Origin: Lineus longissimus
Lineage: Eukaryota; Nemertea; Pilidiophora; Heteronemertea; Lineidae
Direction: 5' to 3'
Assembly (NCBI RefSeq): GCF_910592395.1
Contig: NC_088319.1
Coordinates: 1,426,001-1,490,000, forward strand
DNA length: 64,000 nucleotides
In this document: positions 1 to 9,711 of the stretch, piece after piece
Layout: the number at the start of each line of letters is the position of its first letter
How positions within the stretch are numbered: position 1 is the first letter of the stretch
The notes under the pieces: model-generated
The model's input: the letters and a program-made list of their open reading frames with translations, nothing else
What the model was told of the DNA's origin: nothing
The model's database searches: none
Made by a program: the position numbers and the translations under genes

Positions 1-38
1 CGCTGGGATGATGACGGCTATAACAATAACAAGGAGCG
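1..38 (-). CDS. Transmembrane exon of mucin-like protein, copy A (cut by window edge)
   Basis: This is the beginning of the exon that encodes the membrane-spanning helix of the mucin-like gene. On the minus strand a splice acceptor precedes base 38, and the reading then gives a run of Leu, Val, Ile and Ala. The window ends before the exon does. The complete counterpart is at 25689-25764 in copy B, at a constant offset of 25726 bases. The phase (two bases completing a codon) matches the donor of the mucin exon at 920-1456. Confidence 0.7.
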
Positions 39-919
39 CTGGAAAGAAATGTTCAGAAAACTGCAATTTCAGACCGCAGGTGCTTTGGAGCACGGGGCCC
101 TATTGGTATGAATGTTTTGCGTGAGGAATAGACTTCCAGTAACAATAGATCGAAATTAGCCGGATCTTTTGTGACTGGTGAAATTTAGGGATGCAAGAAA
201 TGCATGCCACCCCTCTAAATTTAGTTTAAGAAACGCTTCTTATGTCAATTGTGGTTCGTAAACTGGGATATTCATTCGATTGGGCACCATCGAGAAGTAA
301 GCTTAACCGCATCATGTTGGTTTACTCATGATGTGATAGCATGAATGAATAAACATAAAGATATCACTGAGAATTACGTAATTGGAGCGTTTTCATATAT
401 TATCGGATCATCACTTTTTTGGTACACAATTTAAGACATTGATTTTTTCTAACGAAAAGCTGGCATTTGTTTCAATTCAATCCGTCAATCTCTTCTTGAG
501 AAATCCGCATTAGGCCGAAGTTATATAGGGTTCATGTTGTCACTTGTCATGATTCACTTGTCATGAGTTAACTGACTCAGGCTTGAAAACACAAAGTATG
601 TGTGAAGTGTCATAATGAACGTATGTAGCAGCCCGCTCTATGGAAATGACTTGTTTGTTCTTCATGCCATGCATGAAAAGTGAACAGTGACACGTCACAT
701 GTGAAAACGTGAACTCTATATAATCGCAACCTTAGGCCCAGTGTAATCTCCTTGGAACCCTGAAAGAGGGATTATTTCACTCTATCCAAAAATCATAGCT
801 GCACATTGTGTGGAAACACTGAAATACAGGGAACAGCCAAGAACATTACAACAGTGTAACTTGTTTAGTCAAACCTCGTAACCTATGCCACGGAGAGTGC
901 GCTCAAAGTGATACCTTAC

Positions 920-1456
920 CATGACCTCTTTCGGGTGGGATTGCTGCTTGTATATCATCATCAGTTGTGTTGGCTGAAGTAGTCGTCGTTCCGTCTCCAT
1001 CCAACGCCCTGGAGGTAGTTTCATCCATGGGAGTGGTCGCGGGGTTTGCAGTTTGAGCGGCAGATGTCGCTGCGTTGGTCGTACTTGTGGAAACATCCGT
1101 CACATTGTACGATGCAGTGGTTGTATTTTCCGAGATATCTGTAGAATTTTCACTCAACTCTGTTGGGGTCACGGTGACCAAATGACCAGGAGTGCTTGTA
1201 ACGTTTTTACTTTCTACGGATGGACTAATGGTTGTGTCATTGCCCCATTCGAATTCAAAAGGAGGCTCTGTTATGTTCCATGCTTCTCCAAGTGTTGTTG
1301 TGTTTGGACCAGTTCCATGCGCACTCTCCTCCCCTCCCACATCTGGGGTAGGAAAGCCGGTGTTGTTTTGCGTCCAGCTGACGTTCGCGCCATCTGCTGT
1401 GTGACGTGGTATCAAATCACTGTCAGTGCTGAAATCGGCTCCGGGTGCGGGGCTGC
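920..1456 (-). CDS. Mucin-like extracellular exon, copy A unit 1
   Basis: A 537-nt exon (179 codons) with acceptor and donor both in phase 1. It encodes a Thr/Ser/Asn-rich segment with many N-glycosylation sequons (for example NVSW, NNTG, NITE, NDTT, NVTD) and few hydrophobic residues, ending in the motif IPPERGH before the donor. The composition indicates a heavily glycosylated extracellular stalk, as in sialomucin-type membrane proteins. The donor phase joins directly to the transmembrane exon at 1-38. The signal peptide and any folded ectodomain are not visible here. I cannot assign a named family. Longer open frames across this exon include intron sequence and are not real starts. Confidence 0.7.
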
Positions 1457-1725
1457 CTATAAGATGAAGAAAACACTCATGAAAGGTGAACAGTGACACT
1501 TCACATGTGAAAACGTGAACTCTATATAATCGCAACCTTAGGCCCAGTGTAATCTCCTGGGAACCCTGAAAGAGGGATTATTTCACTCTATCCAAAAATC
1601 ATAGCTGCACATTGTGTGGAAACACTGAAATACAGGGAACAGCCAAGAACATTACAACAGTGTAACTTGTTTAGTCAAACCTCGTAACCTATGCCACGGA
1701 GAGTGCGCCCAAAGTGATACCTTAC

Positions 1726-2211
1726 CATGATCTCTTTCGGGCGGGATTGCTGTTTGTATATCATCATCAGTTGTGTTGGCTGAAGTAGTCGTCGTTCCGC
1801 CTCCATCAACCGGCCTGGAGGTAGTTTCATCCATGGACGTGGTCGCGGGATTCGCAGTTTGAGCGGCAGATGTCGCCTCGTTGGTCGTACTGGTCGTAGA
1901 ATTTTCACTCAACTCTGTTGGGGTCTCGGTGACCGAATGACCAGGAGTGCTTGTAACGTTTTTACTTTCTACGGATGGACTAATGGTTGTGTCATTGCCC
2001 CATTCGAATTCAAAAGGAGGCTCTGTTATGTTCCATGCTTCTCCAAGTGTTGTTGTGTTTGGACCAGTTCCAAACGCACTCTCCTCCCCTCCCACATCTG
2101 CGGTAGGAAAGCCGGTGTTGTTTTGCGTCCAGCTGACGTTCGCGCCATCTGCTGTGGGACGCGGTATCAAATCACTGTCATTGCTGAAATTGGATCCCGG
2201 TGCGGGGCTGC
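1726..2211 (-). CDS. Mucin-like extracellular exon, copy A unit 2 (short form)
   Basis: A 486-nt paralogue of the 537-nt exon, again phase 1-1. Relative to units 1 and 3 it lacks 17 codons in frame, the stretch that reads ISENTTTASYNVTDVS in the long form. The other sequons and the IPPER ending are kept. Acceptor and donor consensus are both present. It lies upstream of unit 1 in transcription order, so a transcript could contain both exons in series. Confidence 0.68.
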
Positions 2212-2239
2212 CTATAGGTGAAGAAAACAAAAACATGGG

Positions 2240-3720
2240 ACTGGTGACTGACCTGTCATGGTGACACGCTGAAATACCACAATGACATAAATATACACCA
2301 GATATTGAGCTCTAAAGGTCTTTCAGCCAACAGAAAAATGCACCTCAGCGAAAAGAAAAACAGCCAAAGGTTTTTAGATCCTGTATGACTTAAGTTTAGA
2401 CGGTAGGTTGGAGCTAAAAAGACCCCCAACCCGAGGTAGAAAGTTTCCTTGGTGGAATTTGATATCCACTGAACGATCACAAATTTGGTTTTGAATAACT
2501 TCTAAGGTATTTTAGCCAACACAAATATGCACCCTCAGAAGTTTTCACCACGGTTTTTGAGATTCCGAAAAGGAACTGGCTATTCGAACCGCCACGGTGC
2601 ATGGGGCCATTGTTTCCGGTCTCATTCGCACCGTCAGAAACACCGTTACGGTGAAAGGTACCGTACCGTGATGGTGCGAATAATACGGAGTGAATAAATA
2701 GATCGCACCGTGGTGACATGGGTGATGGTGGGTAAGGAAAGTAGGCCTAATTCATGATTGAGGTTGTGTTTGTTTGTGACGAGTGTTGGAAGTGCCTTTA
2801 CTCCTGGCTCCGGGTGTGGGTAGGGTCCTTGACTTCCAGCCAGGCCAGCCGGCCCTGTCACGGTACGAATAGCCACGGCCTTCCGAAAAACCTCTTACGG
2901 CTTTTCTGTTCAATTGAAAAACTCTCCGTAGTGCAGAATATTTTGTGTTGGCCCAAACATTGAACGACAGATTCATAGATTACCTACCAGCAGACACCTG
3001 TAGATCTGTTTGTTGCACAATGTTGTAGCAGCATATCCAAAACGTTAAATACAACAGCATTATCAAGATTTTCTCAGAGTTATGCCTCAACACGAAAGAA
3101 GAACTCAAATTGAAGTCACCAACTGCTCTGAATCGGCCTTTTAAGTATCCGTGATAAAAAGAAGTATATTGTGGTAAAATAGCCCAGCCCAATCATGCCT
3201 GTTTGTCAGATTCCATTCTCAAACAGTATCCTTCCGTAGCCATTCCTCAGCAAATGCGACTTAACTTCGAAATAAGTTCAAATAAGGAAGTTATGATAAA
3301 CTCATGTTTTTTTTCGTCATCATATTCCTACTTAAATAATGAGTCACATCACTCTCCTTCTTGGAGCCTATTTCCTGTATTATATATAGTTCAGCAGACG
3401 ATTTCTGGAATCTCGAATTCTCTCCCTGAAGCCTGCATGTGCATTTTACTTCTGATCACATTACGAAAGATGCATTGTCAAATACACACGAAATGCACTG
3501 CGTGTAGTACATGTATATAAGCCTGAATCGTTATAATTTATGTTCTTGGTAATTTTATCGCAAATTAGTTCACCATTTCCTGCATTTCTGTATAACTTGT
3601 GCTGAACCTTTCAAATCATGATGTTATTCAGACACACAGAAAAGAGTCAAATTATGAACGAATTCTGCTTATTCAACTTGCATGGGAGGATGTCTATTCT
3701 ACATCTCGTAGCCTAGACCT
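2240..3720. other. Spacer between mucin exon units, duplicated in copy B
   Basis: No coding exon is apparent. The whole stretch recurs at 27966-29435, so it is part of the duplicated block. Around 2580-2730 there is a run of short inverted CACGGTG/CACCGTG motifs that could be the remains of a small palindromic element. Confidence 0.4.
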
Positions 3721-4411
3721 TTTGACCAAAAACGAGTTTTCTCGATTGGGCACCGTGGAAAAGTAAGCTTAACCGCACCATGTTGGTTTACTCATGACGT
3801 GTTAGCATGAGGGAATAAACATAAAGATATCACTAAGAATTACGTAATTGGAGCGTTTTCTTCGGATAATTGTATAGTAATCATTCATATATTATCGGAT
3901 CATCACTTTTTTGGTACACAATTTCAGATATAGATTTTTACTAACGAAAAGCTGGCGTTTGCTTCAATTCAATCCGTCAATCTCTTCTTGAGAAATCCGC
4001 ATTAGGCCGAAGTTATATAGGGTTCATGTTGTCACTTGTCATGATTCACTTGTCATGAGTTGACTGACTCAGGCTTGAAAACACGAAGTATGTGTGAAGT
4101 GTCATAATGATCGTATGTAGCAGCCCGCTCTATGGAAATGACTTGTTCGTTCTTTATGCCATGCATGAAAAGTGAACAGTGACACGTCACATGTGAAAAC
4201 GTGAACTCTATATAATCGCAACCTTAGGTCCAGTGTTATCTCCTGGGAACCCTGAAAGAGGGATTATTTCACTCTATCCAAAAATCATAGCTGCACATTG
4301 TGTGGAAACACTGAAATACAGGGAACAGCCAAGAACATTACAACAGTGTAACTTGTTTAGTTAAACCTCGTAACCTATGCCACGGAGAGTGCGCCCAAAG
4401 TGATACCTTAC

Positions 4412-4948
4412 CATGATCTCTTTCGGGCGGGATTGCTGTTTGTATATCATCATCAGTTGTGTTGGCTGAAGTAGTCGTCGCTCCGTCTCCATCCACCGCC
4501 CTGGAGGTAGTTTCATCCATGGGAGTGGTCGCGGGGTTTGCAGTTTGAGCGGCAGATGTCGCCTCGTTGGTCGTACTTGTGGAAACATCCGTCACATTGT
4601 ACGATGCAGTGGTTGTATTTTCCGAGATATCTGTAGAATTTTCACTCAACTCTGTTGGGGTCACGGTGACCAAATGACCAGGAGTGCTTGTAACGTTTTT
4701 ACTTTCTACGGATGGACTAATGGTTGTGTCATTGCCCCATTCGAATTCAAAAGGAGGCTCTGTTATGTTCCACGCTTCTCCAAGTGTTGTTGTGTTTGGA
4801 CCAGTTCCAAACGCACTCTCCTCCCCTCCCACATCTGCGGTGGGAAAGCCGGTGTTGTTTCGCGTCCAGCTGACGTTCGCGCCATCTGCTGTGTGACGTG
4901 GTAACAAATCACTGTCAGTGCTGAAATTGGCTCCGGGTGCGGGGCTGC
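4412..4948 (-). CDS. Mucin-like extracellular exon, copy A unit 3
   Basis: A 537-nt, phase 1-1 exon closely matching unit 1. Surrounding intron sequence from about 3740 to 5160 matches about 250-1660, so exon and flanks were duplicated together (offset 3492 at both exon ends). It encodes the same Thr/Ser/Asn-rich, sequon-dense stalk. This unit is absent from copy B, so the array differs in length between the two copies. Confidence 0.68.
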
Positions 4949-5217
4949 CTATAAGATGAAGAAAACACGCATGAAAAGTAAAGAGTGACACGTCAAATGT
5001 GAAAACGTGAACTCTATATAATCGCAACCTTAGGCCAAGTGTAATCTCCCGGGAACCCTGAAAGAGGGATTATTTCACTCCATCCAAAAATCATAGCTGC
5101 ACATTGTGTGGAAACACTGAAATACAGGGAACAGTCAAGAACATTACAACAGTGTAACTTGTTTAGTCAAACCTCATAACCTATGCCACGAAGAGTGCGC
5201 CCAAAGTGATACCTTAC

Positions 5218-5545
5218 CATGATCTCTTTCGGGCGGGATTGCTGTTTGTATATCATCATCAGTTGTGTTGGCTGAAGTAGTCGTCGCTCCGTCTCCATCC
5301 ACCGCCCTGGAGGTAGTTTCATCCATGGGAGTGGTCGCGGAGTTTGCAGTTTGAGCGGCAGATGTCGCCTCGTTGGTCGTACTTGTGGAAACATCCGTCA
5401 CATTGTACGATGCAGTGGTTGTATTTTCCGAGATATCTGTAGAATTTTCACTCAACTCTGTTGGGTTCACGGTGACCAAATGACCAGGAGTGCTTGTAAC
5501 GTTTTTACATTCTACGGATGGACTAATGGTTGTGTCATTGCCCCA
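5218..5545 (-). pseudogene. Truncated mucin-like exon, copy A unit 4
   Basis: The donor end and about 110 codons match the other units. Homology stops abruptly at about 5545 inside the coding sequence, where unrelated DNA begins, so the acceptor end is missing. One Ser codon in the conserved VESKN stretch is Cys here. It marks the edge of the tandem array. It could be used only if a new acceptor exists in the adjoining DNA, and I did not find a convincing one. Confidence 0.6.
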
Positions 5546-6640
5546 GTTACTAAAAACATACTACTCGAAACAAGACTCATTTCCGTGCGTGTACGAGATC
5601 AGTTATAATAAGTGCGGAGAGCAATTAACAGTGAGTGTTGCCATTTTTAAATATGTTTAACAATGAATTGGTTCCATGTGGTAGATGTTCTTTTGAGACA
5701 TTTAAACATGTTTCCCGCTTATTGGTAATCATCATTTGGAAATAGAAAAATTAGACACTTTTCATGAGAGAGAAACGTAAAGACCTACCAAATTTCGTTT
5801 ATCTCGTCCAATAATCCACAGATCCATGTCGCTGCCTTTATATCAGTTCTTCGAAAACAACTACATCTGGATCATCACATCCAGCCAGATTTAAGCCAAG
5901 GGTAAAAATTATTCCAACTTTGAAAGTGCGGAAAAAAGATAGTCGATCCTCCTGAACGTCTAGCGTCGTTAGCCGCATCGAGTGAAATGGGCTCTTGGAT
6001 CGTTGATGATAAATCTTGACCTACGGTCACAGGAGATCATTCTGTGACGTCGCGAAAAACACCGACCATCATTGGTTCAGAGCGCCTAAAACCTCTCGTC
6101 AAAGGTCATAATTTGAATCCCGGGGTCTACCTAGGGACTTGGCGAGAGTGCAAAAATATAAGATACAGGTATAAAAACAGGAAATACCATTCTCTTGTTT
6201 TCAGGTAAATTGAAACTCTTGAACGGAAAAAAACGACTTCATAATTACCAGTTCCGGAATAACAAGTAATGATACGGTCGTTAACATCAAATATTGATGG
6301 ATCACAGACCAACAAACTGCGTCGTTAGCTTCGTTCGCTTTAAGACCAACGCGTTTCCAATATACAAGATGGAGATATGCCAAATGGGCCAACTCGTTAT
6401 TGCGTTTGCTGACTTTACTGAGCGTTTCTTTCGGAGGCTTACCTGGTTATATTCAAAGCAGTCCTTTCTGCTGTAGTATTCTGAAACTTAAAAAAGATAA
6501 AATGCCCAACATGCAAAAGAGCAGTAGGCAGGGAGAGTAGCATCCTTCCTAAGGAAGATACGAACACGGTTACAAAAAATATATCGCAGGGATCCCAACA
6601 TTCCTTGTCATAAGCCGTTTGCTGATGATTTCTTGGTGAT
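5546..6640. other. No recognisable gene
   Basis: This stretch begins at the breakpoint of the mucin exon array. I see no long open frame with protein-like composition, no clear exon and no repeat shared with the rest of the window. Confidence 0.4.
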
Positions 6641-6647
6641 TTTAAAC

Positions 6648-6726
6648 AAACACATTTTAAATGCAAGCGCTATTTTTCGTTGAGTTTCCATTTTCCGTTG
6701 CGTTTGCATTTAAAATGTGTTTGTTA
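6648..6726. repeat. Near-perfect inverted repeat
   Basis: Two arms of about 25 bases (AACAAACACATTTTAAATGC and its complement, continuing a few bases) flank a centre of about 30 bases. It is directly upstream of the P2X7-type fragment. It is probably a small hairpin or MITE remnant. Confidence 0.6.
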
Positions 6727-6751
6727 TATACTACTCACACGTATTCTCAAT

Positions 6752-7206
6752 ATAATAGTGACGGAGGAAGAAGAACAAATTATCCTTGAGTTCATGATAG
6801 TCAGTGAGATGAACATTGTTGCAGCCACAGACACTAACAGCGATGATGGCGTTCAGGAAAATGCTGATGCTGCTTTCCATATCGAGCAGGACCACAATCA
6901 GGTTGAATGTGGTCATTGTTATTGCAGTCCATGCATCACGGACGAATCGAACCTACAGATGTGGTGGGAAACGGATAACGCGGAACCAAGTGACGTCAAT
7001 TCTGCCTCACGAAAATCAGCCTTAAGAAAATTCCAAGGTACCTAGACAAAAAAACCAAAGCCTTAAAACTTAGACGTGGAAGGGGAAGAAGGTTTGTGAC
7101 ATACGGCCATCATCGGGACATCATGCCCAACTGTGTTATTGACCTTGTGAGAGCGTGGTATCCCAATTCAGACAAGACCCCATACATGGGACACAAATGG
7201 GAATAA
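6752..7206 (+). pseudogene. P2X7-type intracellular domain-like fragment, frame-shifted
   Basis: The first part encodes an acidic segment followed by CGHCYCSPC, a cysteine cluster like that opening the zinc-binding C-terminal domain of P2X receptor 7 and its many stand-alone invertebrate relatives. The second part, in another frame from about 7020, contains RRFVTYGHHRDIMPNCVIDL and then an Arg-Ala-Trp-Tyr-Pro stretch, resembling the conserved end of that domain (family pattern: FV, H, G, IP, C, V, IR, FP). It terminates with TAA at 7204. Loss of a common frame, and the lack of the middle of the domain, suggest a decayed copy. A short unseen intron is the alternative. Confidence 0.42.
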
Positions 7207-7660
7207 TCTGTATCTATGTGTCAAATTGTTTTCGTAATGGAACTATCATTTAACTTTATGGGCAGGGTTTTTAATCCCTATTTTTTCTTAAAGCTGTATT
7301 GCTGTGCAAATTTACCAGAGGCTATGAAAGGGCTGTGATTTCAATGATTTCAATGTCAAAGGTTATAAACAATTAAAAAATTCTAAAACTTCAGAATATC
7401 AATACATTTAGTATTTCAGACAGGATACACAAAATATATCTAAACCAATTCCCCACACTCAAGAATTATCCTCCCCGAGGAAATAAATTTAAATTTAATT
7501 CATTCGTGTAAAATACATGTACAATATTAAAATTAACATAACAAGACATTTACAACCAATATACAACATGATAAAATGTACATGTACTACACAGGTAACC
7601 ATGTAGGTCGAGACCTATTATATGGCACCTGGAGAAAAGCAGGGATCGTCGGGATGCAGG
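7207..7660. other. AT-rich spacer
   Basis: An AT-rich stretch between the P2X7-like fragment and the LINE. No gene or repeat is recognised. Part of it may be the 3' tail of the minus-strand LINE. Confidence 0.3.
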
Positions 7661-7675
7661 CGGCATGCGCACCAA

Positions 7676-9290
7676 CTAGGTAGGCCGACATTTTGCACAA
7701 CAGCAGAAAGTGACGAAGGTGCACATGTCATCAACATCTAGACGATCCAACCTGTTGACATATAAAGCATTTATTGAAGGTTTAAAAGTGTTCTTTTTAA
7801 AAATACGTATTTGAGCCGGGAGACTGTTCCAAAGTTTGGGTGTCCGAACCCAGAAAGACGCACCGAACGCTTCCGAGTGGAATCTCGGCTGCCCCAGTCG
7901 TAAACCGTCACCCCTTTTAAGAGCCGGGGTTATAAAAACACGTGCATCAAAATCCAGACGATTATAAAAAGAATTGTGCATGAAAACCAAGTCCTTAATT
8001 TCGCGACGGTACGACAGGGGCAGCAGAGACAACGCTCGCAAACGTTCAACATAAGGAATGTCTGGGCCGAAAATGTGACGGGTCACTCTCCGCTGAACAC
8101 GTTCCACGCTTTCCAGATCACGCCGCACATGTGTGTCAAATACCTCCGTGCCATATTCAAGGCGACTACGCACTAATGATTTGTATAACATAATATTCAA
8201 ATTTACGTCCGACGAACGCCCACATACACGCCTTATCATACCCCACATTCTACTGGCACTGCTTACGATACCATCGACATGAGATGACCATGACAGGTCC
8301 GAAGAAAAGACAATACCAAGATCCTTAAATTTATCAACCCTTGATAATGCAAAGTCATTTATGTTATAGAAAAAGTGAATCGGATTTAACTTCCGCGTGA
8401 CACTCATGACCATACATTTGTTTGGGCTAAACGTCATGCCCAATTGCCTACTCCAACCGTGCACTTTATCGAGGTCAGATTGAAGCTGAAAACAGTCGGT
8501 TTCAGACCTTATCACCCTACTCATTTTGGAATCATCGGCAAAAAGATCCATGGGTGTAACATCACTAACAACATCAGCAATATCATTTATATACAATAAG
8601 AACAGTAGTGAGCCCAAAATGGACCCCTGAGGCACACCTGACAATACATCTGGGAGTGACGACTCCGAGCCATTGACTATAACTCTTTGCTTTCTGTTAG
8701 TAAGGTAAGATGTTAACCAAGTCAGGAGACGTCCGCATATTCCAAATGAACGAATCTTATGTAATAAGAGGCAGTGGGGGACGGAATCGAACGCCTTGTC
8801 GAAATCTAGGTAAATAACATCAGTCTGACCCCCACTGTCTAAAACCTGGCCCAGTCTATGCTGAAATTGAACTAGTTGAGTGGTGGTGGAACGCCTGTTA
8901 CAAAAACCATGCTGACCTTTATAGATTAATGGACTTAGATCTGGATAAATACTGTTATAAATGCAACGCTCCATTACTTTAGAAACCACAGATAAGAGAG
9001 ACACAGGTCTATAATTTGAAACCAAGTGCTTGTCACCCTTCTTGGTACAACGTTGGCAATTTTCCAATCATTTGGTAAAGCACCCGTCTGCATTGAATCA
9101 ACTGCTTGAGTTCACTAATTGATGCCGACAGCTTATCTAGCAAACTCAAGTACCCACTGTGATAACCTAAATTGCACGGCTTTGAAGTTTTCCTGGCAGC
9201 CAGCAAAATGTTGGAGTGCTCAGTGCAGCATCCTGATTCGTATAGGCTAGTGGAGGCGGGCTTATACGTCAGGCTAGTAGCTGTCACTCA
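7676..9290 (-). mobile_element. Non-LTR retrotransposon (LINE), 5'-truncated, with reverse transcriptase
   Basis: A 463-codon minus-strand frame carries the RT core of a non-LTR element: SNYRPVSLLSVVSKVMERC, then GQHGFCNRRSTTTQL, VIYLDFDKAFDSVPH, SGVPQGSILGSLLFLLYIND and the catalytic block LFADDSK. A thumb region and a C-terminal LWNSLP motif follow, as is usual in jockey/CR1-superfamily elements. The expected upstream motif (ALPNDWKIANVVP) is visible just before the frame but in another frame, so at least one frameshift or small deletion separates it. No endonuclease domain is present. This is a dead, truncated copy and the exact clade is not determined. Confidence 0.9.
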
Positions 9291-9711
9291 CATTCAAAAT
9301 ATTGAAAGGAAACCCCCTAATAATTGAATTTCCCTGCTATTGGCTGCAAGACAGGATTCGAGCTTTGAGTATGATGTTCATTAGATATTCATAGACATGA
9401 CTGACACTTATGAAGAGGTTCCACAGTCTATTGACAAAGTTATTTGGGATAATTTAATTATGACTGTCGGAGGCCTGGAAGCAACCTAATCAGTTGGAGA
9501 ACTGGGGTCGCGATTAGCCTTTTATACCCAGACTCGTTCTTTAAATCACGTTCAGTTTGTTTATTACTGGTTGTCAGAGAACGAAATATCGAATCAACTG
9601 GCGAAACATATCATTTGTGAAGCTAGGTTCTGAAGGGAAGAGGTTCGCACGTCATTTGCCACCCTCGCCGTATTTCAATCCTGTGTTCCGTTAATCGCGC
9701 AGCCGTTCAAG
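9291..9711 (+). promoter_or_regulatory. Probable promoter and 5' UTR of the C4-like gene
   Basis: This is the gap between the LINE and the first coding exon of the C4-like gene. A TATA-like TTTTATACC occurs near 9520, about 190 bases before the ATG. The transcription start cannot be placed from sequence alone. Confidence 0.25.

Noticed and set aside
1053-1496. Cys/Arg-rich plus-strand open frames over the mucin exons (also at 1859, 4545, 5351, 26779 and 27663)
   Set aside because: They are antisense shadows of the minus-strand exons; splice sites, phases and sequon pattern all support the minus strand.
903-1535. Met start of the mucin-like frame at the sequence MRLYRVHVF
   Set aside because: It lies upstream of a good acceptor in intron sequence that varies between units; the exon starts at 1456.
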